Shown here: one piece after another, positions 18,134 through 25,609 of the stretch | Position numbering within the stretch: position 1 is the first letter of the stretch | Layout: every line of letters starts with the position of its first letter | NCBI RefSeq assembly: GCF_016900375.1 | Contig: NZ_JACJKB010000001.1 | Location: forward strand, 1 to 64,000 | Length of the DNA: 64,000 nucleotides | Reading direction: 5' to 3' | Origin: Collinsella tanakaei | GTDB taxonomy: Bacteria > Actinomycetota > Coriobacteriia > Coriobacteriales > Coriobacteriaceae | The notes under the pieces: generated by a model | What the model saw: only the letters and a program-made list of their open reading frames with translations | What the model was told of the DNA's origin: nothing | Database searches by the model: none | Translations under genes and position numbers: made by a program

Positions 18134-18253
18134 CTGGCCTCTCTGGGGACGTAGCCGGGAGGCGCCAATCCGGGGACCCCGGCCGGCGGGACCAATGCCG
18201 CCGGCCGGGGTCCCCGGATTGGCGCCTCCCGGCTACGTCCCCAGAGAGGCCAG
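18134..18253. repeat. Repeat B, copy 1: perfect 56-bp hairpin
   Basis: Bases 18134-18189 are the exact reverse complement of 18198-18253, with an 8-base loop. The arm begins CTGGCCTCTCTGGGGACGTA. It lies between the PfkB kinase and the CCA-adding enzyme, with no T-run after it. Related copies lie at 25085, 27060, 48178 and 52417, and half copies at 27228, 47968 and 55557. Confidence 0.92.
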
Positions 18254-18318
18254 CGGGCTCGCGGTCCCGTGGGCGGCTATACTTAGGTCACGTAGGCTGG
18301 ATGCGAAGGCGGTTGCTT

Positions 18319-19740
18319 GTGAGTCAGATGACCATGCGCCCACAACTGAATGGAATCGAGCTTTCGGAGCGCGCCGAGCGCGTTCTGCGCGTGCTGGAAG
18401 GCGCCGGTCTCGAGGCCTGGGTCGTCGGAGGCTGGGTTCGCGATGCGCTCATGGGTATCGACGGCCACGACGTCGACATCTGCTGTGCCGGCACCTGGCA
18501 GGATAACGAGGCCGCCCTCGAGGCCGCAGGCATCGGCGTCGTGGAGAGCGGCATCCGCTTCGGCGGCATCACCGCCGTGGTCGACGGCGAGCGCATCGAG
18601 GTCACCACTTACCGCATGGACGGCTTCTACACCGATGGGCGCCATCCGGAGTCCGTCACGCAAGCCTCGTGCGTCGAAGATGATCTTGCGCGCCGCGACT
18701 TCACCGTGAACGCCATGGCATGGCATCCCGATCGCGGTCTGCTCGACCTCTACGACGGCCAGGGCGACCTTGAGCGCCGTGTGATTCGCGCGGTGGGGGA
18801 GCCTCGTCGCCGCTTTGAGGAGGATGCCCTGCGCATGCTGCGCGCCGTGCGGTTCGCATGCCGGCTGGATTTCGTGATCGAGCCCGAGACGGCGTCTGCG
18901 CTCGCCAGCTGCGCACCGCTGCTCGATGCCGTCGCACGTGAGCGCGTGGGCATCGAGCTCGACGGCATCCTCGTATCGGCTCACGGCGGCGACGCCCTGC
19001 TGCGCTATCCCGAGCTCATGTGCGCGGCCATTCCGGAGCTCGCGGTCTGTCGCGGGTTCGACCAGCAGAGCCCCTATCACGCCTTCGACGTGTACGAGCA
19101 CATCGCGCGTGTTCTGACCGTTGCGGGCGAGCTCTCGCGCTTCCGCATCGATGGCGGCGACCCCGATCAGCCGCCTTCGCCCTCGCTCATGTGGGCGGCG
19201 CTTCTGCACGATATCGGCAAACCCGCCACCTTCACGGTCGATGGGAACGGCCGCGGCCACTTCTACGGCCACCCCGAGGCGGGGGCCAAGATGGCGCGCG
19301 ACATCATGCGGCGCCTTTCAATCTCGGGCGATGTCATCCGCGACGCCTGCCTGCTCATTCGCTATCACGACCGCCCGATGATGGCGGAGCGCGAGGACCT
19401 GCTCTGCGTCATGCAGATCTTCTCGGGCGAGGGCCTCAACACGGCGCGCCTCATGGGCGAGCTGTTCGATATCAAGCGCGCCGATGCGCTGGGCAAGGCG
19501 CCGTCGTGCTTCTATTACGTCGAGGACATCGAGCGCATGCGAGAGATGGTACGCGAGCTTATCGCCAACCACGAGGCGTACAGCCTGGAGACGCTCGATC
19601 TGCGCGGGCGCGACCTGATCGCTGCCGGTGCCAAGCCGGGACCGCGCCTGGGCGAGCTGCTCCGCCGCGCGCTTGCTGCCGCGATGCGCGGGGAGGTCCC
19701 CAACCGTCGCGAGGATCTGCTGGCGTATCTCGACCTGTAG
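18319..19740 (+). CDS. cca: CCA-adding tRNA nucleotidyltransferase
   Basis: About 473 aa, class II bacterial type. The nucleotidyltransferase head has AWVVGGWVRDALMG and GHDVDICC (metal aspartates), then RRDFTVNAMAWH and the RRFEEDALRMLRAVRF motif of the tRNA-binding neck. A C-terminal HD domain (LLHDIGKPATF ... GHPEAGA) may give phosphatase or phosphodiesterase activity. It builds or repairs the 3' CCA of tRNAs; at least the tRNA-Arg in this window lacks an encoded CCA. GTG 18319 is preferred, with GAAGGCGG 6 bases ahead; ATG 18301, 18328 or 18334 are alternatives. Longer in-frame starts would translate the B hairpin and are rejected. Confidence 0.92.
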   Translation: MSQMTMRPQLNGIELSERAERVLRVLEGAGLEAWVVGGWVRDALMGIDGHDVDICCAGTWQDNEAALEAAGIGVVESGIRFGGITAVVDGERIEVTTYRMDGFYTDGRHPESVTQASCVEDDLARRDFTVNAMAWHPDRGLLDLYDGQGDLERRVIRAVGEPRRRFEEDALRMLRAVRFACRLDFVIEPETASALASCAPLLDAVARERVGIELDGILVSAHGGDALLRYPELMCAAIPELAVCRGFDQQSPYHAFDVYEHIARVLTVAGELSRFRIDGGDPDQPPSPSLMWAALLHDIGKPATFTVDGNGRGHFYGHPEAGAKMARDIMRRLSISGDVIRDACLLIRYHDRPMMAEREDLLCVMQIFSGEGLNTARLMGELFDIKRADALGKAPSCFYYVEDIERMREMVRELIANHEAYSLETLDLRGRDLIAAGAKPGPRLGELLRRALAAAMRGEVPNRREDLLAYLDL

Positions 19741-19782
19741 CGCGGCTGAGCGTTGATACCGTCTTTCGATAGCGGGAAAGTT

Positions 19783-19842
19783 TTGCCCCTCGCGTTCCGA
19801 TATTGCTATGATGGTTCGGGTCAATAACACGAATCGAACCAT
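19783..19842 (+). promoter_or_regulatory. Promoter with overlapping inverted-repeat operator, ABC importer operon
   Basis: A -35-like TTGCCC (19783-19788) and -10-like TATGAT (19807-19812) are 18 bases apart. ATGGTTCG (19811-19818) and CGAACCAT (19835-19842) form an inverted repeat with a 16-base spacer over the -10/+1 region. This is a likely repressor site for the importer genes that start at 19867. E. coli NikR sites also have two half-sites with a 16-base spacer, but the half-site sequence here differs. Confidence 0.55.
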
Positions 19843-19866
19843 TCGTAACACTTTCGGGAGACTGTG

Positions 19867-21510
19867 ATGGATGCAGAACATCTCGTGATGAGCCGCCGCG
19901 GCCTCGCGGGGGCGTTTGCGCTCGCAGCCACCGCGCTCGCGGGCTGCGCGAAGGATGATCCGGAGGCGACGGCATCCTCGCAGTCGCCTGTTGGCACCTC
20001 GGAGACGACCCGCGTGGTCATTGCCATGAACGCGGGAAGCGAGCCTGCGGCGGGCTTCGACCCGCTGGTCGCCTGGGGTTGCGGCGAGCATGTGCACGAG
20101 CCGCTCATCCAGTCCACGCTCATCACGACCGATGAGAACCTGAACTTCGTCAACGACCTCGCGACGGACTATATCTGCTCCGAGGACGGACTCACCTGGA
20201 CGTTCACCATCCGCGATGACGTCATGTTCACCGATCGCGAACGCCTGACCGCCTCGGATGTCGCCTTCACCATCAACCAGGTCGCCCACGGGAACACCTC
20301 GGAGGCAGACCTCTCGATGGTCGATCAGGCCGTTGCGACCTCGGATGCGACCGTCGAGATTCACCTGACGCGGCCCCATAACGCTCTGCTCTACACGCTT
20401 GCCGTTCTGGGTATCGTGCCCGAGCACGCCTACGGAGAGGGTTACGGCGCCAATCCGATCGGTTCGGGTCGCTATATGCTCGTCCAGTGGGACCGTGGCC
20501 AGCAAGCGATCTTTCGTGCCAACCCCGACTATTACGGCGAGCCTCCCGTCATGGACCAGGTCGTTGTCGTCTTCATGGACGAGGACGCCGCGCTCGCTGC
20601 GGTTCAGGCGGGTCAGGTTGATATCGCCTACACCTACGCGACCCATGCCGAGCAGAGCTTCTCGGGCTTTGAGCTCACGGCGCTGGGTACCGTCGACTCC
20701 CGTGGCGTCTCTTTGCCCTGCATCCCGGCAGGCTCGACAAAGCTCGATGGGGCGAACGAGTATCCAGCGGGCAACGACGTGACCTGCGACGTCGCCGTGC
20801 GGCGCGCGATCAACCTGGGCATCGACCGTCAGCGCGCCATCGACCATGTGCTCAACGGCTACGGGCAGTTGGCCTACAGCGTGGGCGACAGCATGCCCTG
20901 GGCGAGCGCCGACATGCGGGTGGAGTACGACCCGGACGGCGCGGCGGCGCTGCTCGACGAGGCCGGCTGGACGGTCGGCGATGACGGCGTTCGCGTGAAG
21001 GACGGGGTGCGCGCCGCTTTCGATCTGTGGTACGCCTCCGACGATTCGGTCCGCCAGGCGCTCGCGAACGACTTCGCCGACCAGATGGCCGAATTCGGCA
21101 TCGAGGTCACGCCGCGCGGCGGCAGCTGGGACGAGATCTATCCGCACGAGTTCGAGCAGCCCGTTCTTTGGGGCTGGGGCTCGAACTCCCCGGTGGAGGT
21201 CTATGAGCTGAATTACTCGACCGGATGGGGCAACTACGCCTGCTACGAGAGCGATACGGTCGATGCGTATCTCGATGCCGCGCTCGCGCAGCCGGATATC
21301 GAATCATCGTATGCGTACTGGCAGCGCGCTCAATGGGACGGCGAGGAGGGCATCGCGCCCCAGGGTGCGGCCACCTGGTTCTGGATCGCGAACGTCGACC
21401 ACCTGTACTTCAAGCGTGCGGGGCTCGATATCGGTGCGCAGAAGCCGCACCCCCATGGTCATGGCTGGTCGCTCGTGAACAACGTCGACCGATGGTCGTG
21501 GACCTCGTAG
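19867..21510 (+). CDS. Lipoprotein substrate-binding protein, SBP_bac_5 (dipeptide/nickel) family
   Basis: 547 aa. A signal peptide with an RR pair and the lipobox LAGC put the lipid on Cys27, so it is anchored outside the membrane. The body is a full SBP_bac_5 domain (DGLTWTFTIRDDVMFTD, NPIGSGRYMLVQW, ADVAVRRAINLGIDR-type motifs). It binds a peptide, a nickel complex or a similar ligand and delivers it to the two permeases that follow. The C-terminal PHPHGHGWSLVN is histidine-rich, which favours a metal or metal chelate. GGGAG is 6 bases before ATG 19867; ATG 19888 is an alternative. First gene of a five-gene operon. Confidence 0.88.
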   Translation: MDAEHLVMSRRGLAGAFALAATALAGCAKDDPEATASSQSPVGTSETTRVVIAMNAGSEPAAGFDPLVAWGCGEHVHEPLIQSTLITTDENLNFVNDLATDYICSEDGLTWTFTIRDDVMFTDRERLTASDVAFTINQVAHGNTSEADLSMVDQAVATSDATVEIHLTRPHNALLYTLAVLGIVPEHAYGEGYGANPIGSGRYMLVQWDRGQQAIFRANPDYYGEPPVMDQVVVVFMDEDAALAAVQAGQVDIAYTYATHAEQSFSGFELTALGTVDSRGVSLPCIPAGSTKLDGANEYPAGNDVTCDVAVRRAINLGIDRQRAIDHVLNGYGQLAYSVGDSMPWASADMRVEYDPDGAAALLDEAGWTVGDDGVRVKDGVRAAFDLWYASDDSVRQALANDFADQMAEFGIEVTPRGGSWDEIYPHEFEQPVLWGWGSNSPVEVYELNYSTGWGNYACYESDTVDAYLDAALAQPDIESSYAYWQRAQWDGEEGIAPQGAATWFWIANVDHLYFKRAGLDIGAQKPHPHGHGWSLVNNVDRWSWTS

Positions 21511-21553
21511 GGTGCGCACGCACAGAAACTCGAACAGGGGAGAGGAGGGCGCC

Positions 21554-22543
21554 ATGCTGCGGTTCGCGCTCGGGCAGATCGTGCGGTTCTTCGCGCTGAT
21601 GGTCGCGGTCAGCGCGGTCACCTTTGTGCTCGTGGCGGCGTCGCCCATCGACCCCGTGCAGGCGAATACGGGTCAGGCAGCCATGCTCACCATGAGCGCC
21701 GAGAAGCGCGCTCAGCTGGATGAGCGCTGGGGTGTGGATGAGCCCGTGTGGGAGCGCTATTTCGCGTGGGCGCAGGATGCCGCGCGCGGGGATCTCGGCG
21801 AGAGCCTGCGGTTCAACGCGCCGGTGGTGCAGGTCGTCGCCGAGCGTGCCGGCAACTCGGTGCTGCTGCTCGCCTCCGCCTGGGTCATCTCGGGCGTGCT
21901 GGGGGTTGCCCTCGGCGTGCTCGCGGGGGCGCTTCGTGGAAGCCTGCTCGACCGCATCGTCCGCGGCTACTGCTATCTGCTGTCCGCCACGCCGACGTTT
22001 TGGCTTGCCATCGTCGTGCTCATGGTGCTCGCGGTGCAGTTCGGCTGGTTTCCCGTCGGCTTCTCGGTGCCCATCGGCGTATCGTCGGAAGGCGTGACGC
22101 TGGCCGACCGCCTATACCACATGGTGCTTCCGGCCCTGACGCTCTCGGTGACAGGTGTGGCGAATATCGCGCTGCACACGCGCGAGAAGACGGTGGATGT
22201 GCTCTCGAGCGATTACGCGCGGTTTGCCGCCGCGCGCGGCGAGGGCAGGTGGGCCATCGTGTGGCGCCATGGGCTTCGAAACCTCGCCTTGCCGGCGTTA
22301 ACCCTCCAGTTCGGCTCGGTCAGCGAGATCATCGGCGGGTCCGTCCTCGTGGAGCAGGTCTTCTCGTATCCGGGCATCGGCCAGGCGACCGTGACGGCCG
22401 GTTTGGGCGGCGATGCGCCGCTGCTCGTGGGCCTTGCGCTCGCGACGGCCGCCCTCGTGTTCGCCGGCAACCTCGTGGCGAATCTGCTGTATGGCCTCGT
22501 TGATCCCCGCATGAGGAAGGGGGCTGTCGATGCGCGCGCATGA
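21554..22543 (+). CDS. ABC importer permease, DppB/NikB-like
   Basis: 329 aa, about six membrane helices. N-terminal FFALMVAVSAVTFVLVAASPIDPV is the usual first helix of the DppB/OppB/NikB group. The ATPase-contact (EAA-like) segment lies near FAAARGEGRWAIVWRHGLRN, followed by GSVLVEQVFSYPGIGQ. With the next gene it forms the transmembrane channel for the ligand caught by the lipoprotein. GGAGGG precedes ATG 21554. It overlaps the next gene by 14 bases, a sign of translational coupling. Confidence 0.9.
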   Translation: MLRFALGQIVRFFALMVAVSAVTFVLVAASPIDPVQANTGQAAMLTMSAEKRAQLDERWGVDEPVWERYFAWAQDAARGDLGESLRFNAPVVQVVAERAGNSVLLLASAWVISGVLGVALGVLAGALRGSLLDRIVRGYCYLLSATPTFWLAIVVLMVLAVQFGWFPVGFSVPIGVSSEGVTLADRLYHMVLPALTLSVTGVANIALHTREKTVDVLSSDYARFAAARGEGRWAIVWRHGLRNLALPALTLQFGSVSEIIGGSVLVEQVFSYPGIGQATVTAGLGGDAPLLVGLALATAALVFAGNLVANLLYGLVDPRMRKGAVDARA

Positions 22544-23411
22544 GGTGGCAGCATCTGCTGGGGTGACGGTCTTCCACGAGCCGCATGCGCGGGTGCTCGA
22601 GGGGCGTCGTCTTCTGCTTATCGGCCTCGTGGTGTCGGCTGCCCTGCTGGTGCTCGTGACGGGTGTCGGGGCGATGCTCACCTCGGAAGCCTCTGCGACG
22701 GATTTCACGGCGAAGAACCTCGCCCCTTCGGCGGCGCACCTCTTCGGTACCGACTGGATGGGCCGCGATATGCTCGCGCGGACCCTTGCGGGGCTTTCGA
22801 CCTCGATCGGCATCGGCCTCGTGTCGGCGGTGGTGTCGTCGCTCGTGGCGCTGGCGCTCGCCGCGGTCTCGGCGCTCGGCGGGCGCCGTGCGGATGCCGT
22901 GGTAAGCTGGCTCATCGACCTCGTCATGGGCATCCCCCATATCGTCCTGCTGATCTTGATCAGCTACGCGCTCGGCAGAGGGGCGCTCGGCGTGTGCGTC
23001 GGCGTTGCCATCACGCATTGGCCGAGCCTGACCCGTGTTCTGCGTGCCGAGATCATGCAGCTGCGCGAGCAGCCGTTTATCGCCACCTCGCGCGCGCTCG
23101 GCGTCGGCGGCGTCCGGCTTGCGCTCACGCATGCGCTTCCCTGCGTGCTGCCGCAGTATCTCGTGGGGCTCGTGCTGCTCTTCCCCCATGCGATCCTGCA
23201 TGAGGCGTCCATCACGTTTTTAGGCTTCGGCCTATCTCCGGAGACGCCCGCCATCGGCGTCATCCTGTCCGAGGCCATGGGATATCTCACTGCCGGCTCC
23301 TGGTGGCTCGCCGTGTTTCCCGGTGTGGCGCTCCTGCTCGTCGTGCTGCTGTTCGACCGCGTGGGGTCGTGCCTGCGCCGGATGATGTCGGTCGAGGAGG
23401 TGCAGCTATGA
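22530..23411 (+). CDS. ABC importer permease, DppC/NikC-like
   Basis: 293 aa, about six helices. It has the N-terminal OppC-type helix, the loop HLFGTDWMGRDMLARTLAG that marks the DppC/NikC group, and the EAA-like segment IATSRALGVGGVRLALTHALP. It is the second half of the membrane channel. The start overlaps the previous gene by 14 bases, and its stop overlaps the ATPase start by 4 bases (ATGA), so all parts are made together. Confidence 0.9.
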   Translation: MRAHEVAASAGVTVFHEPHARVLEGRRLLLIGLVVSAALLVLVTGVGAMLTSEASATDFTAKNLAPSAAHLFGTDWMGRDMLARTLAGLSTSIGIGLVSAVVSSLVALALAAVSALGGRRADAVVSWLIDLVMGIPHIVLLILISYALGRGALGVCVGVAITHWPSLTRVLRAEIMQLREQPFIATSRALGVGGVRLALTHALPCVLPQYLVGLVLLFPHAILHEASITFLGFGLSPETPAIGVILSEAMGYLTAGSWWLAVFPGVALLLVVLLFDRVGSCLRRMMSVEEVQL

Positions 23412-24406
23412 GGGAGGATGTTCCTGCGCTCCGTTTGGGCGAAGGCGCTGCCGGTAACGGCGAAGCTTGCGCGGAGGCGCCCCATGGCCCCCATGCAGAC
23501 GCCGAGCTGCACCATCACCATTCGCATGCCGAGGCGTCGCGCCATCCGGGCGACCATCATCTGCTCTCGATTGAGGGGCTTTCGGTCTCGTTTTCCCTGT
23601 ACGATTCCCGAGCGCCGTATTTTCGCGCGGGACGGGTCGACCTCGAGCAGCTGCATGACCTGACGGTCTCGGTTCACGAGGGCGAGATCCTCGCGGTCGT
23701 GGGCGCGAGCGGCTCGGGAAAGACCCTGCTTGCCGATGCGGTGCTCGGGCTGTACGAGCCGAATGTCCACGTTTCTGGTCGCATATGGTTCGATGGCGAG
23801 CCGATGGACGCTTCGCGCCTTTCCACCCTGCGTGGGCATGGCATCTCGCTCGTGCCCCAGAGCGTGTCCCATCTCGATCCGCTCATGCGCGTGGGGGCGC
23901 AGATCGTGGGTTTGTGCCGCGGAGCCGAGCGAAGCCGGCGCGTGGCGCGGATGCGCGACCTCATGGCGGCGTACGGCCTTCCCGCGTCCGTCGAGCGAGC
24001 CTATCCGCACGAGCTCTCGGGCGGTATGGCGCGGCGCGTGCTGCTGCTCTGCGCTCTTATTGACGACCCACGGCTTATCGTGGCCGATGAGCCGACGCCC
24101 GGTCTCGACCTCGAACTTGCGGTTCACGCCCTGGATGACCTGCGATCATTTGCCGACGGCGGGGGAGGCGTGATGCTCATCACGCACGATATCGAGCTCG
24201 CCCTGCGCGTGGCGGACCGTGTGGCGGTGTTTCGCGAGGGCACGATCGTGGAGGAAACGGCCGCGGAGAGCTTTTCCAATCCCACGCTGCTGCGTCATCC
24301 CTTCTCGCGGGCGCTTTGGCATGCGATGCCGAGCAACGGGTTCGCCGTGGCGGACGAGGGGCAGTTCGGCAGTTCGGCGGGGGAGATGGCAGGAGGTGCC
24401 CTATGA
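23408..24406 (+). CDS. ABC importer ATPase, DppD/NikD-like, with His-rich leader
   Basis: 332 aa. Residues 1-55 are an added leader with ten His in 26 residues (His26, 29, 35-38, 40, 46, 50, 51). A standard ATPase follows: Walker A GASGSGKT, signature LSGGMARRV, Walker B LIVADEPTPGLD and the switch His in LITHDIEL. It powers import with its partner at 24403. The His-rich leader is unusual in a cytosolic ATPase of this class and suggests nickel, cobalt or zinc binding, perhaps a metal sensor or store. ATG 23408 overlaps the permease stop; the in-frame start at 23303 lies inside the permease and is rejected. Confidence 0.88.
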   Translation: MREDVPALRLGEGAAGNGEACAEAPHGPHADAELHHHHSHAEASRHPGDHHLLSIEGLSVSFSLYDSRAPYFRAGRVDLEQLHDLTVSVHEGEILAVVGASGSGKTLLADAVLGLYEPNVHVSGRIWFDGEPMDASRLSTLRGHGISLVPQSVSHLDPLMRVGAQIVGLCRGAERSRRVARMRDLMAAYGLPASVERAYPHELSGGMARRVLLLCALIDDPRLIVADEPTPGLDLELAVHALDDLRSFADGGGGVMLITHDIELALRVADRVAVFREGTIVEETAAESFSNPTLLRHPFSRALWHAMPSNGFAVADEGQFGSSAGEMAGGAL

Positions 24407-25056
24407 GTCTGGTTGCGCGTGATATCGCGTTTGCCTATCCGGGGCGCGAGCCGCTGTACGATGGGTTTTCGCTTGAGGTGGAGCCGGGGGAGCGCGTGGC
24501 GCTCGTCGCGCCCTCGGGGAGGGGCAAGACGACGCTTTGCCGAATTATGGCGGGGCAGCTTGAACCGCAGCGAGGCGAGGTGCTGGTCGATGGCGAGCCG
24601 CTTTTGGGGCGGAGGCCTTCGGGGCGGCGCGCGCTGCCGGTGCAGCTGGTCTCGCAGCATCCGGAGCTCGCGTTCGACCCTCGGATGCGCATGGGTGCCT
24701 CGCTCGCAGAGGGTGCGGCCGGGCGTTCGGTTGCCGATGCGCTCGATCGCGCTGAGGAGACGGGCCTGCGCGAGCTGCTGGGTATTCGCGGGGAATGGCT
24801 GTCGCGGTTTCCCCATGAGTTGTCGGGCGGCGAGCTCATGCGCTTCTGCATCGCCCGCGCCCTGCTGGCCGAGCCGCGCTACCTGCTCTGCGACGAGATG
24901 ACCGCGATGCTCGATGCCGTGACCCAGGCGGAGATCTGGCATCGCGTGCTCGCCATCGCCCGCGAACGAGCCATCGGCCTCGTCGTGGTATCCCACTCAC
25001 CGGCCCTTCTCGCCAAGATCGCCACCCGCCAATGTCCACTTTCAGGACGGAGATGA
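24403..25056 (+). CDS. ABC importer ATPase, DppF/NikE-like
   Basis: 217 aa, short for the family (often 260 or more). Walker A is APSGRGKTT, the signature LSGGELMRF, and Walker B YLLCDEMTAMLD, where Met stands in the usual Pro place. The switch His is in VVVSHSPALL. Start overlaps the previous stop (ATGA). The last residues, QCPLSGRR, are written by repeat A2, whose insertion seems to have replaced the original C-terminus and given a new stop codon. The core is complete, so it is probably active as the partner of the DppD/NikD-like subunit. Confidence 0.88.
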   Translation: MSLVARDIAFAYPGREPLYDGFSLEVEPGERVALVAPSGRGKTTLCRIMAGQLEPQRGEVLVDGEPLLGRRPSGRRALPVQLVSQHPELAFDPRMRMGASLAEGAAGRSVADALDRAEETGLRELLGIRGEWLSRFPHELSGGELMRFCIARALLAEPRYLLCDEMTAMLDAVTQAEIWHRVLAIARERAIGLVVVSHSPALLAKIATRQCPLSGRR

Positions 25057-25067
25057 AAGTGGACATT
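25031..25067 (+). repeat. Repeat A, copy 2, running into a gene end
   Basis: The most symmetrical copy with A3: 25031-25044 (AATGTCCACTTTCA) is the exact reverse complement of 25054-25067, with the 9-base centre GGACGGAGA. It supplies the last eight codons and the TGA of the ABC ATPase ending at 25056. B2 begins 17 bases later. Confidence 0.92.
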
Positions 25068-25084
25068 TCCGCGCGGGCCCTCCG

Positions 25085-25195
25085 CTGGCCTCTCTGGGGA
25101 CGTAGCCGGGAGGCGCCACGCCGGGGACCCCGGCCGGAGGCTTCGCCCCGCGGGCCGGCGGGGCGAAGCCCCCGGCCGGGGTCCCCAGAGAGGCC
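25085..25195. repeat. Repeat B, copy 2, with one arm shortened
   Basis: Starts CTGGCCTCTCTGGGGACGTA like B1, but the right side runs from CCCCGGCCGGGGTCCCC straight to AGAGAGGCC. The stretch matching GTAGCCGGGAGGCGCC is missing from that arm. A deletion between two GTCCCC copies would explain this. An inner hairpin (25139-25170, GGCTTCGCCCCG/CGGGGCGAAGCC) fills the loop. Confidence 0.85.
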
Positions 25196-25212
25196 CGCAC
25201 GCGTCGGTGCAT

Positions 25213-25242
25213 ACGAAAAGAGGCCCCTTTCGGAGCCTCTTG
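25213..25242 (-). terminator. Terminator after tRNA-Glu (minus strand)
   Basis: AAGAGGCCCC/GGAGCCTCTT stem (25218-25227 with 25233-25242) followed by TTTTC on the minus strand, just past the tRNA 3' end. Confidence 0.75.
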
Positions 25243-25249
25243 GAGTTCT

Positions 25250-25326
25250 TGGTAGCCCGTACCAGATTCGAACTGGTGATCTCCGCCTTGAGAGGGCGGC
25301 GTCCTAAACCGCTAGACGAACGGGCC
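25250..25326 (-). tRNA. tRNA-Glu (anticodon CTC), copy 1
   Basis: Cloverleaf on the minus strand: acceptor GGCCCGT/ACGGGCT (G-U end pair), D-arm GTCT/GGAC, anticodon stem CCGCC/GGCGG with loop CTCTCAA, T-arm ACCAG TTCGAAT CTGGT, and an encoded CCA. It is identical base for base to the tRNA at 26930-27006 in the opposite direction. Confidence 0.95.
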
Positions 25327-25609
25327 GTCTGTGTTGCGCCTTTGCGCAGAGAGAATATTACGGGATACCCCTATCGAGCGCAAGCCCTCATTTTCGAAAT
25401 TCTGAAGTTGTGGAGGACTTGCGAAGGCGTGTCCTGAGAGTTCCCGCTGTGTTCCGCTTTTCGCACCGTATTATGGGGGACAGTGCAGCGCGGTACTATA
25501 TGTGCACAACATACGATATCTATAGGAGCAGCAAGACGGCAGTCCTTCGAGCATCTGCGCGCGAAGGCGGCCCGCTGCGCACTCCGGTTTCTTATTGGAG
25601 GTTGGGTTC
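25327..25609 (+). other. Leader region of the IDH-like gene
   Basis: This 283-base stretch holds the promoter of the minus-strand tRNA-Glu at its left and the promoter of the gene at 25610 at its right. Less GC-rich patches (near 25465-25475 and 25495-25530) could hold -10 boxes, and TATGTGCACAACATA is a loose palindrome near 25499. No coding region is supported. Confidence 0.4.

Larger units (their letters stand above)
25031..25326 (-). repeat. Left arm of a ~295-bp inverted repeat around the IDH-like gene
   Basis: In order: A2, B2, a terminator and tRNA-Glu. Read on the minus strand it matches 26930-27222 closely: the tRNA is identical, and the terminator, B segment and A element are similar with small changes. 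The match stops at the tRNA 5' end on the inner side and just past A on the outer side. The arms enclose 1.6 kb (25327-26929) with the IDH-like gene and tRNA-Gln. Confidence 0.85.

Noticed and set aside
18085-18318. An N-terminal extension of the CCA-adding enzyme
   Set aside because: The added codons would be translated from repeats A1 and B1, and the normal family start is at the GTG/ATG cluster 18319-18334.
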